Source: Acidimicrobiia bacterium (GTDB lineage: Bacteria > Actinomycetota > Acidimicrobiia > Acidimicrobiales > Bin134). Taken from it: a stretch of 55,014 nt of DNA. Below, one piece after another: positions 1-7,307 of this stretch (position 1 is the first letter of the stretch; every line of letters begins with the position of its first letter). Below the pieces are notes generated by a model. That model did not search any database and had not been told where the DNA came from. It worked only from the letters and a program-made list of their open reading frames with translations. The translations under genes were made by a program, and so were the position numbers. Location: positions 1-55,014 of the forward strand of contig JAJEGM010000027.1 of assembly GCA_022819825.1 (NCBI GenBank), in the 5' to 3' direction.

Positions 1-135
1 GTCAAACGCTCAGCCCGAGGCTACCGAAACCTACACAACTACCGGCTCAGAATCCTGCTTGCCGCCGGACGAAAACCAGGCCAAACTCAACCCGTCACAA
101 AAATCAGAACCCGACGTCCCCGCTTCATCGCGTAG
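1..135 (+). CDS. transposase C-terminal fragment (ISL3-like), 5' end outside the window
   Basis: Frame 1 is open from the first base to a TAG at 133-135 and encodes 44 residues. The piece contains ARGYRNLHNYRLRILLAAG, which matches the usual C-terminus of ISL3-family DDE transposases (pattern G-[FY]-R-N-x-x-N-[FY]-R-L-R). The stop codon lies within the last 8 bp of the element, so coding sequence runs into the terminal repeat. The catalytic domain is not visible here. Transposases of this family catalyse cut-and-paste transposition and usually leave 8 bp target duplications. The other end of this copy is not in the window, so that cannot be tested. Confidence 0.7.
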   Translation, partial: VKRSARGYRNLHNYRLRILLAAGRKPGQTQPVTKIRTRRPRFIA

Positions 136-139
136 AGCC
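1..139 (+). mobile_element. 3' terminus of an ISL3-like insertion sequence (left copy, partial)
   Basis: Bases 2-139 are identical, as reverse complement, to bases 54877-55014 at the other end of the window. The shared segment stops abruptly four bases after a transposase stop codon. Read inward from the flank, the element would begin GGCTCTACGCGATG, which resembles the GG-starting ends of ISL3-family elements. The rest of the element lies outside the window. Family assignment rests on the transposase C-terminus and the end sequence, not on a database match. Confidence 0.75.
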
Positions 140-291
140 CGCAAACCGACATCAGACAACCCAGCCACATCCACGCGATCGACGCAAACCGCCGCCCCAC
201 AGCCTCCATTGACCGCAGTCTCAATCCCGGCTTGACCAGAGAGAACTGGCGAAAACTCCATTCATGTATTCTACCGGCAGCGGTGACAATA

Positions 292-1323
292 TCACCATGA
301 ATTATTGAAGAACTCGAGCCACTCTTCGGTGTGGTCTTCGGCTGTTGACGGCGGCACTGGTACTTCAATGTGAGCGTCGGGTTCGTAAGTTATTCGAGTC
401 TCCTTGACTATTTCTACAGAACCGAACAGTTCCACTGCTTCCTGACGTTCTTCTTCGCTCAACCCGGCGCCGAAGTTCTCCGACTCGGCAATGGCACCGA
501 ACAAACCCGACATGTCTTCCTTCTCCCATAGAACGCTTAGCAGACCCCGCTTATCGACTTCGATCACCACTTCAACCATGTTGGTTTCGTAGACCTGGAG
601 AATGGCTTCGGTCAATTCATCAAGATCTGTGGACGAGCCAAGCCCAAATTCGTTGAAATCGGCAGCGAACGAACGGGCGTCAGCTTCAACATTTCCGCCC
701 TGAGCCTGAATGAGCCTCGCAGAGGTAGTCGTGCCGACGAAAGTAAGGGGATCTGTGGAAGTCTGCTCAATCGTGATCAATGCCGCTGGCATACTCACCG
801 CCATCTCGCTCAAATTGGGGGTCGAAGCACCCGCTACTGCTTCCATCAACTCGGGGCTGTCTGCGTCAATGGCGGTCAAATCCATGAAGGACACTCCGGG
901 TACAGACGGCCCCTGAATCGTATTAGGGCTCGCGTCCACCAGCCGCTGAATGCTGCTGATATCGAACACAACCCGCTCATCGTCGATCCACATCTCAAAT
1001 GCGGCATCGTCCAGCTCAAGGGAAAACAGCCCCCACATCGCCCCAACGTCAAACCTGTAGTACTCCCGCTCTGGGGTCACGACTCCAACTTCCAGGGGAG
1101 CTTGCTCACCAAGGTCAGCAGAGATCTCAGCCCCTGCCATCTTCAATGTCACGCCCGCTGACAGGGATACTCGGTAGTTGGACGCCTCCGCCGTGTCAGC
1201 CAGCGCCGCGCTCAGAACCCCGATCGTGTTCACGCTGGTGTCGTCGGGGCCGCCGCCGCAACCTGTGGCAAGCAGCGCAACAGCAACCGAAGCCGCCAGC
1301 GTTCGGCGAAACCTAGCCCCCAC
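292..1323 (-). CDS. putative lipoprotein of unknown function
   Basis: Encodes 343 residues from a GTG start that shares one base with the hisS stop (TAGTG), so it is probably translated with hisS. The N-terminus is a lipoprotein signal: two arginines, a hydrophobic stretch at about residues 8-20, and the lipobox LATGC with the acylated cysteine at residue 22. A low-complexity GGGPDDTS linker follows. The mature part alternates short hydrophobic strands and acidic loops and ends in a long acidic segment. This loosely resembles LppX/LprG-type lipid-binding lipoproteins of actinobacteria, but I cannot assign a family. Predicted location is the outer face of the membrane. The 152 bp between its stop and the left IS hold no gene I can support. 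Confidence 0.75.
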   Translation of the reverse strand: MGARFRRTLAASVAVALLATGCGGGPDDTSVNTIGVLSAALADTAEASNYRVSLSAGVTLKMAGAEISADLGEQAPLEVGVVTPEREYYRFDVGAMWGLFSLELDDAAFEMWIDDERVVFDISSIQRLVDASPNTIQGPSVPGVSFMDLTAIDADSPELMEAVAGASTPNLSEMAVSMPAALITIEQTSTDPLTFVGTTTSARLIQAQGGNVEADARSFAADFNEFGLGSSTDLDELTEAILQVYETNMVEVVIEVDKRGLLSVLWEKEDMSGLFGAIAESENFGAGLSEEERQEAVELFGSVEIVKETRITYEPDAHIEVPVPPSTAEDHTEEWLEFFNNSW

Positions 1324-2585
1324 TAGAGCTTGCCGCCCTCGGCTAGCTTCGCGGCCAATTTGGCCACCACTTCGGAGCGGGAAACACTTGTCTGGCCCTC
1401 GCCTGAGCGGAGGTCGCGCAGCGTAACCGTGCCCGCTGCCACCTCGTCCTCTCCCACCAGAAGGGCCAGACGGGCACCCGAACGGTCGGCCACCTTCATC
1501 TGGGCCTTCATCGAGCGGGCGTCGAACGACCGGTCCGCCGAGATGCCGTTTCGGCGCAGCTCAAAGGTGAGGTCGCGCCCGGCGTCGCCGCCGGTCACGT
1601 CCACCACGAACACGTCCACCCCTCCGGAGGTCTCGGTGAGAGCGTCTTCGGCGTCGGCGGCCAGCAGGATGCGCTCGATGCCTGCGCCGAAGCCCACCCC
1701 GGGGGCGGGCTTGCCGCCCAGCGACTCGGCCAGCCCGTCGTAGCGCCCGCCTCCGCCCACCGCGTTCTGAGCGGAGGTCAAAGCACCGGCGGCGAACTCC
1801 CAGGTGGAGTGGGTGTAGTAGTCCAAGCCCCGCACCAGGCGAGGGTCGATCTCGTAAGCAACCCCGAGGGCCTCCAACCCGGCCTGCACCCGTTCGAAGT
1901 GGGCGGCAGCGTCAGCGGAGAGGCCATCGGTGATGAGAGGGGCATCGGCAACCGCGGCCATGGTGCGCTCCCGTTTGGAGTCCAGCACCCGAAGCGGGTG
2001 TTCGGCGGCGTTGGCCCGGTCGGCCTCGTCCAACTGCCCCAGCCGCTCGCCCAGCCAGGCAGCCAACTGTCCGCCATAGGCCTGCCGGTCGCCGGGACTG
2101 CCCATGGAGTTGAGCCGCAGCGTGAGGCTGTTCAATCCCAGCGCCCGATAGAAGTCGTGCTGGAGGGCGATGACCTCCACATCGAGGTCGGGATCAGCCG
2201 AGCCGATGGCCTCCGCCCCCACCTGGTGGTGCTGGCGGAACCGGCCAGCCTGGGGCTCCTCGTAGCGAAAGCAGGGGGTGAGGTACCACACCTTCCACGG
2301 CACCGTGGGCCGGTGCTGGTTGAAGGCCCGCACTACCGGCGCAGTGCCCTCCGGGCGCAGGGCCAGATGGCGATCCCCCTTGTCGAAGAAGTCGTACATC
2401 TCCTTGCGGACCACCTCGGTGCCCTCGCCCAAGCGCTGGAACACCCCGATGTCCTCGAACATGGGGCTCTGTACCAGCCCATAGCCGGCCCGTCCGAACA
2501 CATCGGCGAATACGGCAACCAGCGCCTGCCAGCGATCCGACTCCGGCGGCAAAATGTCGCGCGTCCCCTTCGGCGCTTGGAACAT
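1323..2585 (-). CDS. hisS: histidine--tRNA ligase
   Basis: Class II aminoacyl-tRNA synthetase that charges tRNA-His in the cytoplasm, 420 residues (usual length). The N-terminus reads MFQAPKGTRDILPPE, typical of HisRS, so I start at the ATG at 2585 although the frame stays open 16 codons upstream. Visible motifs are the motif 2 region (ALRPEGTAPVVRA and CFRYEEPQAGRFRQHHQ), the histidine-binding signature LVRGLDYYTHSTWEF, a glycine-rich VGGGGRYDGL and the motif 3 segment GVGFGAGIERILL. The C-terminal ~90 residues (VDVFVVDVTG onward) are the anticodon-binding domain. The downstream lipoprotein gene overlaps by one base. A toxin-antitoxin pair lies 74 bp upstream. Confidence 0.95.
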   Translation of the reverse strand: MFQAPKGTRDILPPESDRWQALVAVFADVFGRAGYGLVQSPMFEDIGVFQRLGEGTEVVRKEMYDFFDKGDRHLALRPEGTAPVVRAFNQHRPTVPWKVWYLTPCFRYEEPQAGRFRQHHQVGAEAIGSADPDLDVEVIALQHDFYRALGLNSLTLRLNSMGSPGDRQAYGGQLAAWLGERLGQLDEADRANAAEHPLRVLDSKRERTMAAVADAPLITDGLSADAAAHFERVQAGLEALGVAYEIDPRLVRGLDYYTHSTWEFAAGALTSAQNAVGGGGRYDGLAESLGGKPAPGVGFGAGIERILLAADAEDALTETSGGVDVFVVDVTGGDAGRDLTFELRRNGISADRSFDARSMKAQMKVADRSGARLALLVGEDEVAAGTVTLRDLRSGEGQTSVSRSEVVAKLAAKLAEGGKL

Positions 2586-2659
2586 CTCGGCCACAAAGCC
2601 CGATGCTACCGGCGCACTGCGACATTGCCCCATCCCCGGACCGCCCAGGACATGCCCAA

Positions 2660-3109
2660 TTACAGTGTGGTGGCCAACCGTCGAACCGGGATGGCGAGGC
2701 GGCAGGCAGCATGCACCAGCGGCTTGTTGTCATCGGCCGCCGCCAGGCAAATCTCCGCCCCAAGATGGCGAGCGGCGGCCACGGCTTCCAGCGAGAGCAG
2801 GTTGAGGCGAATTCCTTGGGACGCCGACTCGCCCATCGGCCAACCGAGCTCGCGCAGCGATACCAGTTCGATTGTGGGGGGAAGGTCAACCACAGAGGCA
2901 ATGACGTCGGAAGCGACCGCAACATCAATCCCGCCGAGGCGCCGAGACAGCGATCCCACAACGGTTTGATTCGCCAGCGCCCGACACAGTCGGTGGTACC
3001 ACAACCCCGTGGTAGCAATGGCACCCCCCATAGGACGAAGCCCCTCGGGCTCGTCGTCGAGGAGCACGCTCAACAGGATGTGATCGTCGACGAGGACGGT
3101 CTCAGTCAC
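2660..3109 (-). CDS. vapC: VapC-like PIN-domain toxin
   Basis: 149 residues, the size of VapC toxins, which are Mg2+-dependent RNases of type II toxin-antitoxin systems. The start ETVLVDDHILLSVLLD has the first acidic cluster of the PIN fold (Asp8/Asp9). The C-terminal half follows the PIN pattern: LSLEAVAAARHLGAEICLAA then ADDNKPLVHAA, giving further acidic residues (the usual 'LDA' is 'LEA' here). The start overlaps the antitoxin stop by 4 nt (ATGA), as is usual for coupled vapBC translation. The sequence is more divergent than typical VapCs, so the family call is moderately strong and the target RNA is unknown. Confidence 0.75.
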   Translation of the reverse strand: MTETVLVDDHILLSVLLDDEPEGLRPMGGAIATTGLWYHRLCRALANQTVVGSLSRRLGGIDVAVASDVIASVVDLPPTIELVSLRELGWPMGESASQGIRLNLLSLEAVAAARHLGAEICLAAADDNKPLVHAACRLAIPVRRLATTL

Positions 3110-3348
3110 GCGAGATCAGGCTCATCAGCCGCAACCAGGCTGACCAGCGAGCTGTAACCCCCAGCTTCCTCCACGGACTCTCGGATCACCGATCGCAATC
3201 CGCCCCGACCGGCGGGAACGACAACGAGGGCCGCACCGAGATCGGCGATCTCCACCGCACCTCCATCGGCAAGGTTCCAACGATGACGGGCTTCAGCCGG
3301 CAGCGCCATCTGACCTCGTTCCGAAACTCGATACTGCACAACTGCCAT
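3106..3348 (-). CDS. vapB: VapB-like AbrB/SpoVT antitoxin
   Basis: 80 residues. The N-terminal half YRVSERGQMALPAEARHRWNL is the swapped-hairpin AbrB/MazE DNA-binding domain (pattern G-Q-[IVM]-x-[IL]-P-x-x-x-R). GGAVEIADLGAALVVVPA completes the fold. The C-terminal tail carries the toxin-neutralising segment in this class. It is followed with a 4 nt overlap by the PIN toxin. Such antitoxins repress their own promoter, and a pair of direct repeats immediately upstream of the ATG is a candidate operator. Confidence 0.8.
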   Translation of the reverse strand: MAVVQYRVSERGQMALPAEARHRWNLADGGAVEIADLGAALVVVPAGRGGLRSVIRESVEEAGGYSSLVSLVAADEPDLA

Positions 3349-3356
3349 CCAGCCAG

Positions 3357-3386
3357 TTTACAAGTTAACCTGGTGGATTTACAAGG
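3357..3386 (-). promoter_or_regulatory. candidate vapBC operator/promoter with two direct repeats
   Basis: The octamer TTTACAAG occurs at 3357-3364 and again at 3378-3385 (CTTGTAAA on the coding strand). The 21 bp spacing is two helical turns, so both copies face the same side of the DNA. The copy nearest the gene ends 8 bp before the vapB start. A dimeric AbrB-type antitoxin bound here would cover the promoter. The repeats are seen directly; the operator role is inferred from their position and from autoregulation in this family. Confidence 0.4.
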
Positions 3387-3416
3387 TTGCTTTTCGCCAC
3401 CCCTGTCAAAGACCGC

Positions 3417-5627
3417 CTAGCCGGTGGCGGTGGGGAGGACTCGGTAGGCGTTGTAGACCGACTCGATGCCCCGGATGGTGCGCAGGAGGGCGTCGAGGTG
3501 GGTGCCGTCGATCAGCTCGAAATCAAACCGCATCACAGAGATGTGGTCGGCACCGGTGCGGGTCTCACAAGCCAGGATGTTGACCGATCCGGTGGACAGG
3601 GCATTGGCCACATCCCGCAGCAGGCGGGTTCGGTCGAACGCCTTGACCTCGATGGTCACGCAGTAGGCGCCGGTGCGCTCGGTGCTCCAATCCACGTCGA
3701 TGAGCCGGTCGCCCTGCTCGAACGACAGCGAAACCGCGTTGGAACACTCAGCACGATGCACTGACACCCCTCGGCCCCGGGTAACGAAGCCGATGATCTC
3801 GTCGGGGGGAACCGGTTTGCAGCAGCGGGCCAGATTGACCAGCACATCATCGAGGCCCTCAACCTCCACCGGCTGATCGGTGCGCCGGGGCAACACCGCC
3901 GGCGGTGGGACAGCGGCCAGGTCATCGTCCAGCTCCTCTTCCGCCGCGGGCTCCACCCTCATTCCGGCCACCCGCTCGGCCACCGCCTTGGCCGACACAT
4001 GGCGCTCCCCCACCGCGGCGAACAAGGTGTCGAGATCGCGGTAGTTCATGTCGGTGGCCGCGTGCAGCAGCTCTTCGCCCGACAGGATCTTCGCCACCGG
4101 CAGGCGCTCTCGGCGCAGGGCAGCGGCCACCGCGTCGCGGCCGGCCTTGACGGCATCCTCCCGCCGGGCTTGGGCGAACCACTGGCGGATCTTGTTGCGG
4201 GCCCGATGGGAGGCCACCAGTCCGAGCCAGTCGCGCGACGGCCCCTTGTCGGCCACCTTGGAGGTGAAGATCTCCACCATGTCGCCGGGTCGCAGCTCGC
4301 GGTCCAGCGGCACGAGCTGGCCGTTGACCCGGGCCCCGATACAGGCGTGGCCCACCTCGGTGTGGATGGAGTAGGCGAAGTCGATGGGAATCGCCCCCAT
4401 CGGCAGCGACACCACGTCGCCCTTGGGGGTGAACACCTGGACCTCGTCGTGGTCGAGGTCGGTCTTGAGGTTGCTCAGAAACTCGACGGCGTCGGATGTC
4501 TCTTGCTGCCAGTCGATGATCCGGCCCAACCAGGCCAGATCATCGATCATCGCGCCCTCCTTGTAGCTGTAGTGGGCGGCCACCCCCTGTTCGGCTCGGG
4601 CGTGCATCTCGTTGGTGCGGAGCTGTACTTCCAGCGACTTGCCCCCCGGCCCGACCACGGTGGTGTGCAGCGATTGGTAGAGGTTGAACTTGGGCATGGC
4701 GATGTAGTCCTTGAACCGCCCCTGCACTGGCTTCCAGGTGGCGTGGATGGACCCCAGGGCGGCGTAGCAGTCGCGCACCGAGTCGACGATCACCCGCATA
4801 CCCACCAAGTCGTAGATCTCGTCGAAGCTGCGATCCTTGGTCATCATCTTCTCGTAGATGCTCCACAGGTGTTTGGGCCGGCCGGTTACCTGAGCGGGGA
4901 TGCCCAGCTCGGCCAAGCGGGCTTCAACGCTGGAGAGAACCTGGGTGAGATACAGGTCGCGCTCGGGGGCCCGGGTGGCCACCATGCGATCGATTTCTGC
5001 GTAGCGCTTGGGGTGCAGGGCGGCGAACGCCAGGTCTTCGAGCTGGAGCTTCAGGTCCTGCATGCCCAAGCGGTTGGCCAGCGGGGCGTAGATGTCTATG
5101 GTTTCCCGAGCCACCCGATGCTGCTTCTCCAGCGGAAGCGCGGCCAGCGTCCGCATGTTGTGCAGCCGGTCGGACAGCTTCACCACCAGCACCCGCAGAT
5201 CCTTGGCGATGGCCACCAGCATCTTGCGCATAGAGGCGGCCTGCTCCTCCTCCTGGGTGTTGAACTTGAGCCGGTCCAACCGGGTGACGCTGTCGACGAT
5301 CGAGGCCACCTCGCTGCCGAAGTGCTGCTCGACCTCGGCCAAGTTCATAGAGGTGTCCTCGATGGCGTCGTGCAGCAGGGCTGCGATGACCGAAACGTCG
5401 TCCAGCCCCAACTCCACCACGATGTGGGCCACCGCCAGAGGATGGGTCACATAGGGCTCGCCGGACTTGCGCAACTGCCCGGCGTGGGCCTGCTCAGCGA
5501 GGCGATAGGCCGTCTCGATGCGGTCGCCGGTGCCGTTGGGATGGCGTTCGAGATAGGCGTTGAGCAGCGGGCCCACGTCTTGTCCGGGCTGATCCATCCA
5601 GGGCAGTACACGCTCGGTCAGCGTCAC
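3417..5627 (-). CDS. rel: bifunctional (p)ppGpp synthetase/hydrolase Rel
   Basis: 736 residues, standard for long RSH proteins that make and degrade (p)ppGpp in the stringent response. Order: HD hydrolase domain (HPLAVAHIVVELGL, then ALLHDAIEDT with the HD pair), synthetase domain (YDLVGMRVIV; GRFKDYIAMPKFNLYQSLHT; EVQLRTNEMH), TGS domain (VQVFTPKGDVVSLPMGA), a helical/conserved-cysteine region (LARCCKPVPPDEIIGFVTRG) and a C-terminal ACT domain. The synthetase has RFKD, the RxKD charge signature of bifunctional Rel/SpoT enzymes rather than the ExDD of synthetase-only RelA. It starts at a GTG that overlaps the apt stop by 4 nt. Adjacency to apt links it to purine nucleotide economy, as in mycobacteria. 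Confidence 0.95.
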   Translation of the reverse strand: MTLTERVLPWMDQPGQDVGPLLNAYLERHPNGTGDRIETAYRLAEQAHAGQLRKSGEPYVTHPLAVAHIVVELGLDDVSVIAALLHDAIEDTSMNLAEVEQHFGSEVASIVDSVTRLDRLKFNTQEEEQAASMRKMLVAIAKDLRVLVVKLSDRLHNMRTLAALPLEKQHRVARETIDIYAPLANRLGMQDLKLQLEDLAFAALHPKRYAEIDRMVATRAPERDLYLTQVLSSVEARLAELGIPAQVTGRPKHLWSIYEKMMTKDRSFDEIYDLVGMRVIVDSVRDCYAALGSIHATWKPVQGRFKDYIAMPKFNLYQSLHTTVVGPGGKSLEVQLRTNEMHARAEQGVAAHYSYKEGAMIDDLAWLGRIIDWQQETSDAVEFLSNLKTDLDHDEVQVFTPKGDVVSLPMGAIPIDFAYSIHTEVGHACIGARVNGQLVPLDRELRPGDMVEIFTSKVADKGPSRDWLGLVASHRARNKIRQWFAQARREDAVKAGRDAVAAALRRERLPVAKILSGEELLHAATDMNYRDLDTLFAAVGERHVSAKAVAERVAGMRVEPAAEEELDDDLAAVPPPAVLPRRTDQPVEVEGLDDVLVNLARCCKPVPPDEIIGFVTRGRGVSVHRAECSNAVSLSFEQGDRLIDVDWSTERTGAYCVTIEVKAFDRTRLLRDVANALSTGSVNILACETRTGADHISVMRFDFELIDGTHLDALLRTIRGIESVYNAYRVLPTATG

Positions 5628-6166
5628 CCGTCACCTCCATAACAGAACAGAGAGATCACCGGACAGTTGGCATCTGTCTCTATTTTCTCCCGGCCATCCA
5701 GAAAACCCAACTCGATAAGGAAGCCCATCCCGGCCACCTCTGCGCCCCCGGAACTCACGAGTTCAACGGTGGCGGCCGCCGTGCCCCCCGTGGCCAGAAC
5801 ATCATCCACGATCAACGCCCGTTGACCGGGGGAAAAGGCGTCGTTGTGGGCTTCGAGGGAAGCGGTGCCGTACTCCAGTTCATAGTCCACCGACCGGGTG
5901 AGACAGGGCAGTTTTCCCAGTTTGCGAACGGGCACAAATCCGAGCCCCAGGCGGTAGGCCACTGCGGCCCCCAATATGAACCCCCGGGCCTCAACCCCCA
6001 CCACTCGATCCGCGGGGGTATTGCTGAAGCGGTCTGCCAATTCATCGGCAGCCCAGCGGAAGGCCTCAGCGTCGTCAAGCAGCGGGGTGATGTCCTTGAA
6101 CATGATCCCCGGTGAAGGGAAGTCGGGGACGTCCCGAATGAGGCTTTCAGGCCAGCCGGAATCCAC
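5624..6166 (-). CDS. apt: adenine phosphoribosyltransferase
   Basis: Salvages adenine with PRPP to give AMP. The conserved N-terminus IRDVPDFPSPGIMFKDITPLL and the PRPP-binding loop ALIVDDVLATGGTAAA are clear, with VGVEARGFILGAAVA between them. I choose the GTG at 6166, giving 180 residues, the usual length. The frame is open further upstream, but that would add an arginine-rich 60-residue extension lying inside secF. A purine-rich AGGTAGGG sits 8 nt before this GTG. The stop overlaps the rel start by 4 nt, so the two are probably co-translated. Confidence 0.92.
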   Translation of the reverse strand: MDSGWPESLIRDVPDFPSPGIMFKDITPLLDDAEAFRWAADELADRFSNTPADRVVGVEARGFILGAAVAYRLGLGFVPVRKLGKLPCLTRSVDYELEYGTASLEAHNDAFSPGQRALIVDDVLATGGTAAATVELVSSGGAEVAGMGFLIELGFLDGREKIETDANCPVISLFCYGGDG

Positions 6167-6203
6167 TCCCCCAACCCTACCTGCCTGCTGACGAGCGACT
6201 TGC

Positions 6204-7307
6204 TCAGCGCCGCTTGCGCTTTCGGGGGCGGGGTGGGATGGCCGTGCCCGGCTGCGATGGCCGACGGGTCGGGCGCTCCCCCGCCGGCGCCGGAGCGGGC
6301 GATGACGGGCCCACCGCCACTTCCTCAACGTCTTGCACGGTGGCACCCCGGGACTGGGCCCGGGCCTCCAAGCGCTCCCGCTGCTCCACGAACTCAGGCT
6401 GGCGCTCCTTCATCCAAGCCGCCGCCGGCGCGGCCACGAACAGCGACGAATAGGTGCCCACCAGCAAGCCGATGAGCAGGGCCACGGCAAACTCGGCCAA
6501 GGTGACCGCGCCCAGCACCAGCGTGCCGATCACCAGCATCGACAGCACTGGCAATACCGAGGTGATGGTGGTGTTCACCGACCGCAGCAGCACCGTGTTG
6601 AGCGCCGAGTTCATGATCCGGGTGTAGGTGGCCCGCCCCACCAGTGCCGAGCGGCGCTGGTAGTCGCGGTTCTTGTCGAACACCACCAAGGTGTCGTACA
6701 GGGAGTACCCCATGATGGTGAGGAAGGCGATCACCGTGGCCGGAGTCACCTCGAACTGGAACAGGGCATAGATGCCCACGGTGATGACGATGTCGTGGGC
6801 CACCGCCACCAGTGCGGCCAGAGCCATCCGCCACTCCAGCGTCAGCGTGATGTACACGGCCACCACGATGAAGAACACGATCAGCGCTCGTATGGCCTTG
6901 CTGGTGATCTCACTGCCCCACGACGCGCTGATGGAGTTGAAGCTGATGTCGTCGAGGCTCTGGCCGGTGAGGTTGGCCAGGGCCATAGACACCTCGGCCA
7001 CGCTGGAAGCATCGGTGGCGTCCAACTCGGCCCGCACTCGAAGCACGTCGCCGCCCACAAACTGGATCTTGGCGTCGGCCTGGCCCACACCCCTCAGGGC
7101 GTCGCGGACATCGGCAGTGGACACATCGGGTGCGGAGGCCTCCCATACCGTGCCGCCCTCGAACTCGATGCCCAGATTTACCCCCCGCACCAACAGGGCT
7201 ATGGCGCTGATGAGAATCAGAGCGGCGGACACTTTCAGGGTGGTCTTCCACAACACGGGGAAGTCCACCTGGGTCTGGTTGCGCCACAGGCGCTGGAGGC
7301 GGCTCAT
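6204..7307 (-). CDS. secF: protein translocase subunit SecF
   Basis: Part of SecDF-YajC, which uses the proton gradient to help SecYEG release exported proteins. 367 residues. One N-terminal membrane segment (about 25-45, preceded by VDFPVLWKTTLKVS) is followed by a periplasmic loop containing GIEFEGGTVWE, then five hydrophobic segments starting at IRALIVFFIVVAVYITLTLEWRM. The SecF signatures AVAHDIVITVGIYALF and GYSLYDTLVVFDKNRD are present. The last ~70 residues are a long cytoplasmic tail ending in a basic proline-rich stretch (PPRPRKRKRR), as in many actinobacterial SecF proteins. It overlaps secD by 4 nt (ATGA). Confidence 0.95.
   Translation of the reverse strand: MSRLQRLWRNQTQVDFPVLWKTTLKVSAALILISAIALLVRGVNLGIEFEGGTVWEASAPDVSTADVRDALRGVGQADAKIQFVGGDVLRVRAELDATDASSVAEVSMALANLTGQSLDDISFNSISASWGSEITSKAIRALIVFFIVVAVYITLTLEWRMALAALVAVAHDIVITVGIYALFQFEVTPATVIAFLTIMGYSLYDTLVVFDKNRDYQRRSALVGRATYTRIMNSALNTVLLRSVNTTITSVLPVLSMLVIGTLVLGAVTLAEFAVALLIGLLVGTYSSLFVAAPAAAWMKERQPEFVEQRERLEARAQSRGATVQDVEEVAVGPSSPAPAPAGERPTRRPSQPGTAIPPRPRKRKRR

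Noticed and set aside
31..261. A short minus-strand frame across the left IS boundary (76 codons)
   Set aside because: It crosses the IS end, has no ribosome-binding site and no recognisable motif.
3999..5642. A 547-codon plus-strand open frame opposite rel
   Set aside because: Composition is His/Gly/Val-rich with no motif, and it mirrors rel codons. Shadow frame.
6167..6346. A 60-residue N-terminal extension of Apt
   Set aside because: It is Arg/Pro-rich, lies within secF and is absent from the family; the GTG at 6166 gives the normal length.
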